The notes under the pieces are model-generated. The model was not told the origin of the DNA. It saw only the letters and a list, made by a program, of their open reading frames with translations, and ran no database searches. A program made the translations under genes and the position numbers. Below, piece by piece: positions 25,301-39,584 of a DNA stretch of 64,000 nucleotides; position 1 is the first letter of the stretch, and the number at the start of each line of letters is the position of its first letter. This DNA comes from Phoebastria nigripes (lineage: Eukaryota; Chordata; Aves; Procellariiformes; Diomedeidae). The stretch lies in contig JAYKAV010003443.1 in the NCBI GenBank assembly GCA_035582835.1, forward strand, positions 1,364,588-1,428,587. Reading direction: 5' to 3'.

Positions 25301-28300
25301 ATGCTTTCAGGCACATATTGGAGGTCCAATTATATTTTACATGTCTAGAAAAAAGATATTATTCATAATACTGAAAAATACGCAACAAGAAAATGTAAAT
25401 AAATGCCCCTCGTACTGCAGAATTGGACTTTTTAAAAACTGGTGCAAAGCCCGTATTTCAATATCTGGATAGTTAAGGGTAAACAACAGTTTCATTTTTT
25501 TTTAAAATGCCTAATGCTTGACAGCTTGTTAACTTCACAGCTATAGATTGTCATACCTCACTTCTAAAATAGAGATCTGCAATCCTACATATCACTTTAT
25601 GAAAATACAGGTTAGTTTACAAGACCTCACATTTAAAGTTTTCTGGAAGTGAATTAAAAAAAAAAAAAATCCTACCAAACAAAACAACAACTAAAAACTT
25701 TCCTGCAATAAAAGTCCCTATAAACAAATATGGAAAAACAGCAAATCACCCTCTAAGAGTACACAAATAAAGTCTTTCAAATGAAAAAAAGATTACTTAA
25801 CCTATTGAGAAAGAGACTGATGTTATGCTTGGGTGTGCTTTAAAAGGGAAACATTTTGTAACTGGTGACTTCAATAGAAAAGGTTTTGCTGAACTTCTCT
25901 CTCTGGCACTTGTGAGCTTCATTTCTATCCGCTTTAGGTGCTAATGAGGGTAGGAACAATAGTTATTAAGAAGGACTTACTTGAGGATCTTTATTGGAGT
26001 AGCATATGGTTTTCTTTTTTAAAAAGTACTTGAGTTTTGAAGTTAAAGTTATTAATAACTGGCAAACAAAAAGTCTGTTCTCTGTACTTGTTTCCTCTAG
26101 TTAGAGCGTGTCCATTTTTGAGGAATATGTTTTGGATGTGACATCAAGTAAAATCTAGATGGCATTTACCTCAGGAATGTCTCCAAACTGTAACAACTTC
26201 ATTGCAAGTTAAAATCTCTTTGGAAGTTACTTAATGGCTCTAGCAGTTATGTTGAGACTTTACTCAGAAAATTAACTTCAGAAACTGTTGAGCTAGAGAT
26301 CCATGTCAGCAGTTTCCAGAACAAGTCTGATCAGTCGACAAACAGCACTACATCTATAGCAACTGTCAGTCCTATAAATTTAGCCTTAGGCATTAGAACT
26401 CAAACATAAAAATCATATATTTTGTTCCCAGCACAACAAAAAAAAAGGATTGCATGTGCCTGTTGTCTCCTGAGGAACAACAGCATCATTCTCCCATTTT
26501 ATACCCTCAAGGTCTGACACCTCACGTCGGCATATAACGCTTCACCCTTCAGACGTCCGTTAGCATTAACTGCTCATATGTGTAAGGATTAAGTTTCAAG
26601 AAGTAAAGAGAAATAAGACTGAGAATAATGGGATGAAATGGTGAACAGGAAAACGCATTAAACTTCCTGCCCATGGCCCATGTGCTCAAGGGGGACTGCT
26701 TGACTTCATTTTGCCGAGTTTCTTCTGCTCTCGCAGAGAAGCTGGGGGTGACCACAGTTACAGACTCGCGTGCTCTTCTGGAAGCTTGAACCCTTAAGAT
26801 ATTAAATACCACAACAAAGTGTAACACCTGCCCTGGAAAACAATCCTCACCTGGCAGAAGGAGTAACTTTACTCCTTTATAGACCTCTTGCACTTATAAT
26901 AACCAGAGCTATAGGAAACTAACATATGTTCTACAACACAAGTAACCCAACATGTCAGTGCTCAGCAAAATACTATGGGCTAGGAACAGTATAAACAAAT
27001 AAATACATAGTCCTATAGCAGCTTTATCTCAGCTACTTTAGAATTAATCGGACATTAGTCGTTTGTTTTGCTAACTACTCAGTCCGGGCCTTCTCAGGAC
27101 AGAGTAATTCAGTTTTGCCTACATTTCTATGAGCATCACAAGGAAAGGAATTGGAAGAATATCTTCTATAGAAAAATTAAGCTTATTTAAAACCTGAAAT
27201 TTTTTTTAGGTTAAGAAATTTCACTGTATTGCAACTGTTTCNTACATGGGGTTTTCTTTCTTACATCAACAATGTATGATAGAATAGTTTCCCTAAAAAT
27301 TAATAAATCAATCACTCGTGCCCACATTTCTATGCGCTTCTCCATTTCTTTGAAATATGGATGATCAGCCTAGGATGTAGTTCAAAATGTGCAACATACG
27401 GACCATATGTTATAACAGGATCCATTCAAACCAAGTAAAACTTTTTTAAAAAAGATAGCAAATATTGATCTCTTTTTGTTGTTTCTATGTTAATTTCCTG
27501 AACTTACCCTTGATGATTTATGTATATAAAAGGTGAATAGCTAGAAAATACAGCAGGTGACAATTGGAATTTTTCATTATTATAATAGGAAATATGCCAC
27601 AGCACGTCAAGCATTAAGCACTTTCTGGATTTTCTTTTTCCCTGGGGAGCGCCTTGCTCTGGAATACACAAAGGATTTTGGTTTGCTTTTATTTAAAAAG
27701 AGCAATGAATTCTGCTGTTTGGATCACTGATGACATATTACTGAATTTAATCATTTTGTTATTATTTACGCATCTGTTGTTTGTCCATCAGTATCTTCAA
27801 GCAAACAGAGATTAAATAATTTGACCTTTTACCTTAACGAAGGGCAAAAAAGGTGGTTGCCTGATCAGGACTACATAGATACAAACATCTCGGTGAAAAA
27901 TTTCCAAGCTTCAAAAAAAGGGTTAGCTTAGTTTGAAGGGTGATCAGAGTTTTGACATACTTCTCCTTTTACCAATCTGACCATACTAAGGCACGTATCA
28001 AGACTGCCACCTGAACAACACATTTTTGAGCTGGGCATGATACCTGCACGCAGAGAAAGCTCTCAGTCACTGAGTGACAGCAGCTATTGCAGCCACTCAT
28101 CCTTAAAGAAAATATATTTTCTGTTAATACCTGCAAGTGCTCTGCTAACAGGAATTTCCAAAATCTGGATTATAAATGGCTTCAACATGCTTTATTGATC
28201 TATTTTATTTCTTTATTGGAGTGTGGCTAGAAGCAAGATGATCTGTTTTATATAATGTCCTGACCTTCCCCTAAGCTTGGCAAAATCTCAGGCATAGCTG

Positions 28301-28350
28301 AAAGTATGGATGTCATGTAAAAAATAGACTTTGAAAAGGCTTTGGAAAAG

Positions 28351-28376
28351 AAAAAAAAAAAAAAAAAAAAAAAAAA
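28351..28376. repeat. A26 homopolymer
   Basis: Uninterrupted run of 26 A, preceded by an A-rich stretch. No retroposon body was recognised upstream of it on the plus strand. Confidence 0.85.
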
Positions 28377-29130
28377 TCATTCTCCAGCTAAAGGTCACTG
28401 AACACTAGTTAAATTATATAAGGGGACTGGGAATTAAGATTATGCACCTTTGGCTGTTTTCCTGCTTCACAGAATGTGAGAACAAATAATAATGCAAAGA
28501 GCTTACAGTATTGAATGATGCAGAGTGCTTAGCAGAAATACCCATGCTATTTCCAAGACACCACAACAAAGACTGAACCATCTGAAGGAGGTATGCTTTT
28601 CTGCCTGCACAGGATATTGTCTTGTTCCTTCATGATTTTTGAAAGCTCTACCCCACTCACAACTTCTTTCCTGAAGAAGAAAAGACAAACACAATCCAGA
28701 TTCCTCCTGGAATTAACTTCTCATATAAAGAACCCAAAGGTTTACATTCTGTCCGCAATTACACACGAACTTCCAGTTAACTTCAAAAAAAGTACCCAGG
28801 AGAGAAGCAAAGATCCCTTCCTGGATTAATAACCAGTTAAAAGATATGAAAAGAAAGGGCCAGTTTTTGCAGCAGAAGGAGGTTATCAGTGGGGTCTGTG
28901 TTACGCCCCATTCTGCATCCCCAGTGTCTGCATAAACCAATAACCTGAGAAGACAGAAGACAGCAAAGTGCCAAACTCTGTCCATGACACAAAATCATTC
29001 AGGTGAATCAAACCTAAGCTGGCTACAAAGAATGGCAAAAAATTGCATGTTAACGTATTATAACCCTGTCGCTTGGTAAGTACTACATTGGCAAGTGCCT
29101 CGTGGTACACCTGGAAGCAGTAATTCTCAA

Positions 29131-29480
29131 CACGCGTGCGCAGTTGTGGCTCTAAACTAGGTANTACCATCAGGATGTCCTGAAGTCACTGTAGAAAACG
29201 CTGGCTTAGCATCACAAGATAGAGAAAATGTTTGAAACCAGGAATTATTATGAAGGAAATTGAGAACATGATGGAAAAGGCCACCCAAGACCGGAGGTGA
29301 GGCAGCGGCATGCGGGCAGCCATCTGGCACTGCCCGCACCCAGGGTGCCGGCAAGGCAGAGTCTGAAAGCAGGCTCTAGCAGACACGGTTGAAAGTCAGA
29401 GAGGGGAACCCAGCTCAACAGCCGTCAGTGTGATGGCTCCGCGCACCCTGCCTGGGTCTCAAACTCGTGTACGTGCTTGT
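29131..29480. other. CpG-enriched patch with a strong hairpin
   Basis: Roughly 14 CpGs lie within 350 bp in otherwise CpG-poor sequence. At 29311-29338 nine-base arms (TGCGGGCAG and CTGCCCGCA) flank a 10-base loop whose first eight bases, CCATCTGG, can pair within themselves as CCA/TGG. Open frames across it (minus 29157-29354, minus 29186-29386) show no domain. It could be an exon or promoter of an unrecognised transcript, or an old GC-rich repeat. Confidence 0.25.
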
Positions 29481-30558
29481 TAGAGAAAGAAGAGAGGCAG
29501 GAGCTGCAGAAGCCAATTCGTTGTTTTAACGCTTCCCTGAGGCATGTGCTCAGAATAACAGAACTGAATGAGAAAAAAGATGGAGTGTAAGAAATAGCAA
29601 AGCTTCAAAGGCGGTAACGAAAACACTTGGTTGACAACTTCACTTACATCCCCTCAGTAGCAGATCTTACAGTGGAAGCTGAAAAAATATAAAACTGAAC
29701 ATATGAACACAGGAGTTGGGGAAGACTGGCTAGGAGGAAATGAGTCAGAAATACCAGGTACTTGGGACTGGCAACACCTTCCCTCTTCCATGCTCTGCTT
29801 CTGATGCAGGTCATAGCTGTGGATTTTAATCCCTCATTACAGTGCAATTAGACTTGATGGGATGCGCTGTGTAGCAAGGGCTACGTGGAAAAGAGGTTCA
29901 GGGGAGTCTGGTAGGGGTCTAGTGCAAGTCTGTCCGTGGCTGTGGTGCCCTTTCCACCCTAAACCGTTTGGAAGCCCATGGAAGACACCATCTGTTTTAG
30001 TTATCTTCATCCATTAAACTGACACAGAACAAGAGAGAGAGGCCCTGATCGGACAGAAAGGAGTAAGGAAAGCAATGGAAGGAGTAAGAACAGACTCAAC
30101 ACCGTACCTGACTAATGCAACACTAGCACTCACTTCAGAAAGATAGAAACAGATTAAATATCCGATGACCTTTATTCACATCTTGCCTTTTGTACTAAAA
30201 AAAAAAAAAATCTAAAATAAAATTTAGTACAAACCCATGCCAGCTCCCACATTAAACGAATACTTTCCTGAGCTATACATATTTACCTGATCAAATCTTT
30301 CTTTCTTACTCTAGAAGCAGAGTGATTCAATAAACTTGGGATAATGAAATAATCTAGCTAATCATTTCAATTAACTGAAAACAAACAATCCTTTATTCAT
30401 TTAGGTGGTCTGTAAAAGGAAGAACAGAAAGCGAGCAGATGAAAATATAGAAGGGGAATGTTTTATTTCAGAGAACTAGCAACTTCTTTTGGCGGTTTTG
30501 AACAGATTTCTCCTAACTATCATGGAAGTGTATTTCGTGTATAACTAATCTGAATCTA

Positions 30559-30593
30559 GCCCTGTACTTCTACAGGGCCAAGTCAATCTTGGC
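30559..30593. repeat. Two overlapping hairpins
   Basis: GCCCTGTA and TACAGGGC flank a CTTC loop (30559-30578). GCCAAG and CTTGGC flank a 5-base loop (30577-30593), sharing two bases with the first. Each alone is within chance expectation. The side-by-side arrangement is the only notable point. Confidence 0.4.
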
Positions 30594-32589
30594 TTATTAT
30601 CGGCAGACTAAGAATGAGTGAAGAGGTACATCAGGCCTAATATTTTCCTATTCAAAGGTAGATATCTGATTCGGCATCTTCGAAGAATAATAGTTGCATA
30701 ACTGTAAAATAATGGGATGTGAACTGGCTATAGGAAAAGCATGGGGCTTTTGTCAGAACAAAGTTTTGGAGAGTATTAGCATGTGTTTCACTGGGACTAT
30801 TCTTTTTTTTTTTTTTTTTGCCTGTTCTGGGCTTCTGCATTTTTATTTTTCCAGTGCCCAGAGCGAATGAGAGTTGAGAGGAGCTCCACTCCAGCTTTTA
30901 CACTTTGGCAGGGGCTGAGCACCAGCAGTACTACTCCTGTATTTCTCACTAACTAATACATATAAATAAGAGGCAATGGCTGGAAAACAATTTTTTTTAA
31001 AAAAATGAAGAGGAGAACCAAGGAGAAACATTTCTGTTTCTGATGAAACCTCTCATGAAATGGCTTTGTCCTGCTTACCTCTGCTTTCTGATGCTCTCCC
31101 TCCTTATTTGTCTCTGCTGAATAAGTACTGCCAGAGCATCCTACGCTGCGGTTCCTTCTTTCAGCACCACATCCAATGCAACTAGTTTCTTCAGCATAAA
31201 AGACAAGAACAAATGTCTGTCTTTTCTTTCTAATGGATTTCATGCCAGGAAGAAAGGCAGTACTACTTAGCAATGCTATTTTCATCATCATAAGCAGAAA
31301 CAGAAGAGGTTTGAGCTACATCTGTACTACCAGGTTTGGCACGCACTCCTCTCCAAGGCAGGAGTGCATACCCTCTTCCAATTCTGCATCTGCATGTGTC
31401 CCAAGTGATCTTTTACTCCTGAAATCTCGCTTCTATGCNGAGGACACCTGGATACGCTATAGTTGACCCCGGTCTAGGTGTAGTCTAGGTAAAGTCCTGC
31501 AGTACGCCACCAGATAAATTTCATCAGGCAAATTGACTCCTTCCATCTTACTTGAGTTTGGGAGGTTGGTCAAGAAAACACAAGCATAACTGACAACTTT
31601 CAGCAACTTCTGCTTTACTAATAAAGACTTTGGCTGTGACTGAAATTTCTCAAAGGCTGGCAAGACTTTTCAGATGATTGGCATTCCTCAGCCTGTAGTC
31701 TACAAGACATCAGGAAATCATTCCTAAATGACAGTTACCATTTTTAATAAAACCACAGAGAGACTCCTACAGATAAAAGCAAGCCACCAAACAAAGCAGA
31801 AAAGAATTCAAATTACACCCAAATTTTTAAAGTTAATCATTTTGTCTACAATGTCCAGGACTGACCATGGATTTTTGTCTACGATAGGTGGTCCTTAGAT
31901 TGAGAACAACTGGGATACCCTAAAAGAGAGTAAGCTGTTGACCAGGCTAAGCCTGTGGTATTTGGATGGCTAACTGCTGCCTGCAGNTGCATGAGCACTG
32001 TCTTTAGGGTCTGAACAGGGAAAAGATTTCTGAAAAATGTTAGAAAACCATAATGCAACATAAGCAGAGAAAATGATCGAGCTTTGTAAAATTAAGTGCA
32101 GNTATTGACAAATCCAGTAAGGTGGAGAAGATGTCAGAAAAACNGAAAAAGCAGGAGGAAAAGGCAGCTGTTGAGTTTCAAACGGCAATCCTCCCTCCCC
32201 CCGTGCTGAGGGCTGGAGAAAGCATCGCACAGCTCAGGCTCATGTGGTAGGAAGAGTTCGCTTTTGCAATAGGCCTGTGGCCATATGTTGAGCAAAGCCA
32301 GAAAGAACCCTTTGATCCCATAAACCTCAATCCCATTGAGAACAACGAGCAGCAACTCTCAGCCTGGGAAGGACATTTTAATTAAGGGCAACCTGTGACC
32401 GCAGGCCTCCGATAGACATGCAGCAGCAGAGGAAAATTGGGCAGCTGAAGCTGCTACCACTCCCTGCCTTCCTCCCCACCTGCCTAACAGATGTTGCTGC
32501 CCCCAAGGCAGGGATGTCTGATCCACTCATGAATCAACTCCTAACTCACCCCACACTTCAGCCCGCTGTTTTAAGGTAACCTGACATCA

Positions 32590-32830
32590 AAGTTGGTTTC
32601 CCATCGGCGGGGTGGAACAGACAGCTACGGGCAGTAACAGCTTTAGCTGTCTGATGCTAATTCACTGCTGTGTTCCTGACAAAGCTGCCAGCCCTGCCGA
32701 GCGGCCAGCCGTGCCCGAGGACCAGGATGGCGGTGGTGCCTCCTGGAAGCAAGCCCCGGCGGAGGGGGTTCGGTTCTCTCTGCGCAAAGACCGATTTGGG
32801 CCTTACTGGCAAATCTGCTCCAGGCTTCAA
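32590..32830 (+). promoter_or_regulatory. Small CpG-rich patch with an ATG in strong context
   Basis: About 13 CpGs cluster in roughly 200 bp. On the plus strand an ATG at 32727-32729 sits in AGGATGGCG, a strong Kozak context with G at +4. It opens 46 codons, basic at the start, ending at 32867, with no recognised domain. A GTAGGG that might act as a weak splice donor lies near 32863-32868. The combination fits a minor promoter or first exon of an unrecognised transcript. A GC-rich relic repeat is equally possible. No TATA box was noted. Confidence 0.25.
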
Positions 32831-35800
32831 AAAGGACAGTGATTTGGGGAAGAGTTCACAGGGGTAGGGAGATTTAAGCTCTACACAGAGGCTGAGCCCT
32901 TTCTTTAAGCACAGACTCGACCCTAAACATGTGTCCTTTTATGCTATAATTCGGTGTTTTTGTGGGTTTCTAAGAATAACCAGAAATAACAAATTTAATG
33001 CTTACTGATCTGTATCCACACATCAGTTGAGGCCCAATAAGTATCTTCTAGAGATGCATATTTTTGTATAATATTTCTACTATAACTTCACAGGTTATTT
33101 AAATTATTATTAGGCTATTTAAAATAACTGCTTCAGTAGGGGTATTTTTTCAATTTGCATATATGTACACATGAGGTCTTCTTTAGACATGTGAGAGCTT
33201 GGGCAAATTTTGCATGGTAATATGCCTTGGACGAAAATGGAAACAAAAGTCAGGGAAAAACATCATACTCCTTTGCTCTGCCTATATTGACCACTATCTC
33301 CTCCTTCAGCATGGACCCTTCATTCAGAGTCTTTCCTCTCTAAACCTTGCCCTTGAAGCTATGTTTCTAACTAGCTCCCTTCAGAAGCCAGCCTGGACAG
33401 TTAGAGACAGCATACTACCAGGAGAACAGTCAATAGTAAAATGTAATTAAATTGGCAGTCAGGGCACTTCATATTTAAATCTAATTGAAAAACTAAAAAC
33501 ACAAAGGTTTGGGGATGTGGATCTAACAGTGTCCATATAAATCCCAAATAGATCCTTACTTCAATGTGAAAATATACCCAACAGACAATAACATATAGAA
33601 AACAGCTAATGAGAAGCTGTGCTTCGTCTCGGGAGAGTTATCCAGGGTGGTTTTTGCAACTTTTTCTCTGAGCCCTTTGACATTGGTAGCTCTTGGGACA
33701 CCACCCTGGGTTAGGCTGACCACTGCCTGGTGAAACATTTCAACACCTGAAACAGGGTTTATGTGGGAACAAATAATAACTTTTTCACTTCTGTCCTGCC
33801 TGAAAACTGCCTGCGCTCTTAAGCAGGCAAGCTGGTACCATTTGCCCAGAATTTCTGATTCTGAGCTACAGAGTGTGCTGGTACACAAAAGTGCTTCCAA
33901 ATTGTACATGAGCAGTACAGAAACTACAACTTACCCATTCATTTCAACAGCTGCGTGCTTAGCAGGAAAAGGCCTGGTTTCCTCATAACTCCACTCACAA
34001 AATAATATCTTTTACACATAAAATTACAAGAGTTACTTTACACTTTGTTCTTCCACCAAAACAACCGAAAAATTAGTTTTGTAGGTATCCCAGGGACTGT
34101 ATCCCCGCTTAGCTCTAAAAGGAATATTCTGAAGGCAATATTTTGTTCTTTCGCTATATCTATCTGAACCAGGGCCAAAGAAGTAACCCTAGAAAAGACA
34201 GCCATCCCAAAAAAAGGGGGTAGACTTTTTTAGGGGAAAAAAACACAATAAGAGTATGGAAGTATGTGGAACTTAGACACAGGCAGCAAAAACCTGAGCA
34301 CACTTGAACTCAAATTCTGCTCCTTAAAGAGTTCCCGATCTGTTTGCCTGAGGACACAATACTAAGGACAATATTATTTATAACACACAATAAAAGCACA
34401 ACTTTAGGTCCTTTTAAAAAGTTAGTGATATTGATCTTGGGTTCTTTATACAAGACAATATCTGTTACTTTCCTAAACATTTACTGGATTGCAGCTAAAT
34501 TTATTTTTTCATATAAAATGAAAGTGTGCCACAATTTACTTTTTTTATTTTTTTTTATAATGCCATATTAAATCAGTCCAGAGACGTCGACAACAGAGCG
34601 GTAAATATTTAAGATTACATCTTCTTTCCTGCAACATTATTCTTTTCTTTCTCTATCAGATCTACTGTCAAATAACGCAGTTCCTCCTTTTATTCTCACT
34701 CTTCAAACACTCTCAGCATCTCAGCTACACTAAGATCATCAGATTTCATCAGAAAGATGAGCAGAAATCGAAAGTCTGAGAGAGCACTTATGGCATGATC
34801 CAAAGTTACTGGAGTCAAAAAGAAACCCTCTTTTCCGTTAGACCGGCTCAACGTTAAGCTCCAAATATTTATTGCCCCTTCTAGTGATCGTAGATTCAAT
34901 AATATTCATTATAATGAGGTGTTTATTGGAAAATGGCAACAGCTAATGGGTGAAAATATGTCTGGATAGAAAATTTAATATTCATAACCTTTCTCCTACC
35001 TAGGGATTTCTAGAAGAGCAAAACAAGTATTTGTTTCCATTTCTCCATCTAAGAAAGACTCACAAAAGACTTCAAACAAAGCTCAGGGGAAGCATTAGGA
35101 AAGTAACATTGTCCAGCAGAGCTAGGATAAATCCTGCAATTATTATTCTGATCTGGAATTCCCAGCAGGTTGACAGCTACCTTGCAAGAAACACTGGTGA
35201 ACATCAGGCAATCATTATACACTTCCTTTGGAAAAAAAGCAAACCTTAATCATCCAGTTGTGCTTAGATACGACAGCACAAGACAAACGCTAGCTGCCAC
35301 CCACAAACATTTCTCCAGAGAAAACTTTTGTGTTCGCATTTCTCTGATCACGTGTTGGGTCAAGCAGGGGGTTGTGTTAGTTGGTTAATTGGTTATGGGC
35401 TCCTGCTGCTGTTTTGTTTCTCCTAGATCACGGACTTGCCTCATTTGAAATTCTGATGCGAGCCACAGCATTAGGGCAAAGCTCAACATTTCAGGGATCT
35501 GCCTTTAGCCATAATTATAGGCTCACCTTTGTGCTCTGCACTTTCAAGGGTGGCAGTTGCTATAAATTACCACAGGTAGACAAAAAAAAAAAAAAAAAAA
35601 AATCACAAAAGAACAGCAGCATTCTTGAAGGGGCACCAAACAAGCTACAAGTTTGTCCACTGACATTTTCCTCCTGGATAACTCAGGCCAGGAGGTCAAA
35701 ACAATGGCTGACTAACAAGACAGCATGCAGGGAAAAGGTTACCATTAATAATGCAACAGAAGAGCAATGTGTGGACAAGTAATGTAGGAAAAACATACCA

Positions 35801-38725
35801 AGATGACCAGTAGGATACAGGGGTCATGCAAGAAATGACTAGATGCTAGTCAGAGAAGCGATTTTCTGAAAAGGATACAATGTTGTTAGCTAAACGTCCT
35901 TCCAAGTGTTCAGTAACTTATGCTCCCTATGTATTTCCTTCAGAGGTAGAAAATACAGATCTACTACTGTTCTTACTTTATTATTAACATAAGTCAGTGC
36001 TTTGATGATCTTGCTAGGTGACTTTCCTTAAGGAAGTCAAAACAGACAACTCAAGAAAAAGGAAAAGAGAAAAGAAAAAGGAGCATGTGAATGGTGCCGT
36101 TCAGGCAGATCTGGAGTAGAGGATTCCCTGCCCATGGCAATGACAGCACAAGCAGTGGCGGGTCAGTCAGATGACGCCACCCATCCCATGCAGTCATCCC
36201 TAACGGTTTCTCCAGTCTACACACTAATTCAACCTTTGGTCTAACAGACAGATACTGATATTACCAAAAAGATTCATGAAGGATTTCTGAAGGAAGCTAA
36301 TGTCCGCTAACGAAGTCATCTTCAGAGGTAGCTGAGAAAAGACTGAATATCCCACCATTTCCAGACCTATGAAGAACTGAGTCCTGTACAACACACGTAA
36401 AAATTCACAGCAGCATTCTCATAAGCAATATTGGCACATAACAACTTTGCATCTAATTTAGATATAGCCTGCACGTCTAGGTTTCCTTTCTATGAACACT
36501 GGGGTGCAAACCGTGGTAGTGGAAATCCAAAAGCTCCAAAAGCAAGCAGTACAGGCTGAAAAAATAAATGTACTCTTCTCCAGACATCGTTGCACTTCAA
36601 ATCCAATGTGGCAGAGACTTGGTAGCTTACCATTTGAATGATGTTGATTCCTGATTTCCAAAACAACTTCCATTAGCAGCATTCTAACAAAGAAAATGCC
36701 TTCCTACAAGATGCATGTAATTTTAAGGTTCCAGGAACACATAATACCAGGTATTAGCAAACTGCAAACCTGTTCCATTTTCTTGAAGCTAAGTATTCTC
36801 TGACTCTTCTTTTACAGTACTGTAAACCAGGAATAACTTAAGTGAATTCCCATGAGTTACAGCAGTCTAAGGCTTATGTAAGTGGGAAGAGAACCATGCT
36901 GTCTATGCTTTATAAACTACAAGCAGGGCGAAGTGTTTACATAATGGGCTTATAAACAAAAGCCCTTCATATCTATAATCCGTGACCAGAAAATGAATCT
37001 GTCCTGCATAAAAAAGGAAAGACGGCCCACCTTACCACCCCTCATATGAATAACAAACACCAGGTGCAAGCCAGTGATTGATAAGAAGGAATTACAAGAT
37101 AAAATGTAAACACGGTTTTCCTTTCCTACAATAGCTTTGGAAGTGGTTTTGCAGTTTATTTGTATGCAGACAGTTCTTCTGGACAAGAAGGTATGTGTGT
37201 GAGAGTATGTAATTGCAGTGAGAAGACAGAGAGAGCGTGTAGGTAAGCTGCCTGTTTAGTAATCTTTATTGCTAAACAACCCCATCTCCTACCAATGGCA
37301 AAATGGAAAGCAGTTTCAGAGTGTCCTTGCATTGTCTTTTGCCTGCTTAACAAAATATACTTGCAAAGAGGCTTTCAATCACTGTCTTCAATTACAACAC
37401 AATAAAAATTATTTCAGAACTGCTTTTGGTGAAGTAGGTAGGAAAAGCAGCCTCAGCATGGTATCCATCTCTTGTGAGCTCTGTACGAGTGAGGGAGATA
37501 ACAAAAGCTTCAGTTTCCTAATACTCTTTCTAATTCTGATCCCAGTCTTGTGGTTTCAGCTGATCCTCATTGCAGGCTACTGAAATAAAGACTTAATGGG
37601 ACTATAAGTGGGGCTTACTAAAAATACCTAAGTGTTACCTATTTCATCAAGAACTAGTGTATATGCTGTATTAGGTCAGAAGCCTATCCTAGCTGTAATT
37701 GATGATGTCTGGAAGAACAAACCAGGTTTCTTCGCTGCAATGTGTCTGAGGTGTAAGCATGAAAGCTGAAGAGAGGAACTGAACACAGCTTTTTAAAAAT
37801 AAACCAATTAGAAACAGCTATACTTATTTTAAGGATATCACCACTTCAAAAACTATAACAAACTAACATGAATATGACAACATGCACAAATCAGTAAATT
37901 GTGTTGCTGCTTTATCTGCAACATCCCCCAGTCGCTATCAAGAACGAGCTTTCCTGCATTTTGTATTACTTCTTTCTTCTCTGAAACGTCAAACATTTTC
38001 CTCAGAAGCACAAGGACTATACTACAGAGACCGATGAGAAGACAGATTTACACCCATATCCCAGCTGATTCATTTCTAGAACAATTAAGCCACATCCTGA
38101 GACCTTCGGAACCTTTAACAGTCTATATGCCTCATTGGTTTTATACACAGCCCTAAAACCACTGTATGTTAAGCCACAAAATCAAAATTATCTGGACTAA
38201 GTGTTCTCAACTGGTGACGTTCCTGCTGCACTCCCTCTTCTGACAGTACAATATCTGAGGAGAAAAGATGGAGAAAGAGATGGTTCCAGCCAAGGAGCCA
38301 GACAACACTAATCCACCACGCTTCAAGGAGAAGGAATAGTTTTGCATAAAGCTGAGCCTCTTTCTAATCATGTGGATATCTAATCTCTATATCAGAGACA
38401 TACTAATGAGAACAAATGAGGGCGCAAAGACAATGAGTTTTGCTAGACTTTGAGTGTATGAGCTCCAACTACCTTGGGGTTAGAAATCCAAAGCAATGGG
38501 GAAGCCAAGGTGTGGGCAAGTAAAAGTGGTTTTCCTGTGACTTAAGGACTCTCTGAAAAGCACACAGAGAGACNGAGGCAGCAGAGCATCCAAGTCACTG
38601 CAAACATGACAATCTGATTTTGGACCGGCACGCTCTTTTCATCCTTTATTTAATGAACCAGTGAATTCAAGCTAGTGTTAAAGCACACTATTCACGTCTC
38701 GAGTGCTCTGTTACACTGTCAGATT

Positions 38726-39361
38726 TTATTCACACTGTCCAAATAATAAAACTAACAGGAAACAAAGTTCATCTGAGCATAAACAAGGAAATGATATGGT
38801 GCCAATTTGCGCAACAATTCTAATGGGGCCAGTTGTCCATTCCCTCTTCTCATACAAGCTGACACCCTTAAAAAAGCAAGAAAAAGAGATGCAGAGAGGA
38901 CGAGCCAGTGAATGAATACTGAAGCACCTACCTTTAAAGCACCTAACCCAAACAAAGAGTGTGACAGGGTACGAAGGAGACCTGGAGACCTTCACGAGCA
39001 CACATCTGTGCAAGCCAATGTGAGCAGCTGTTCCATGCTGGGGATCAGGGAGTAGTGGGGGTAGTTGGGGAAGGGTTTGGTTCACATGGCAGCAGCCCTT
39101 AGGGCTCTTCGGGAAGGAGGAGGGCAGGCCAGGAACAGCCTCAGCTACCATCCTGATGCACACCTCTATGAAGATTAAGCCTCCATCTGGACTAAAGTAA
39201 AATGCCACCAGCACCAGCCTCTCTAAAACTTCTAGCAGTGCCAGCAGCAGCTGATGGTGCCCGGACAACCTGCACTGCCAGCAGTGCTGTGCATCTGCCA
39301 GCCCGGTCCTCCCTCCCTGACATGAGAGTTCGTTTCCTCTCCTCTGTCCACCAACAACCAA
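38726..39361 (-). other. Longest open frame in the window (211 codons), unrecognised
   Basis: The frame on the minus strand starts at 39361 and stays open to 38726. The predicted peptide is Cys-, Leu- and Phe-rich, with no recognised domain, signal peptide or repeat. A good donor-like site (AAG|GTAGGT, junction between 38932 and 38931 on the minus strand) falls inside it, so only the upstream part would be read if it were an exon. The 5' half is locally GC-rich, which favours long chance frames. Coding is not claimed. Confidence 0.15.
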
Positions 39362-39584
39362 ACTGAAACAAAACTCTTGTAAAACGATGGACGTGATGAG
39401 AAGGGGGCAACTGAAGTGGCAAAAAGGATGAGTTCAAAGGAAACAAGTGTTTATTACAGAAGGAGTTATCATCTCCCTTTTGTCAAAGGGGAGAAGATAC
39501 TGCTTATTTTGCAAACAGTCGTCCTACTAGGGACAGACAGGTACTGAAGAAAATCCAGCTCCCACCCCCTTCCAGTCTGCTCCA

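Noticed and set aside
28200..28376. A26 run as the tail of a processed pseudogene
   Set aside because: The preceding plus-strand sequence shows no coding frame, AATAAA at proper distance or recognisable gene.
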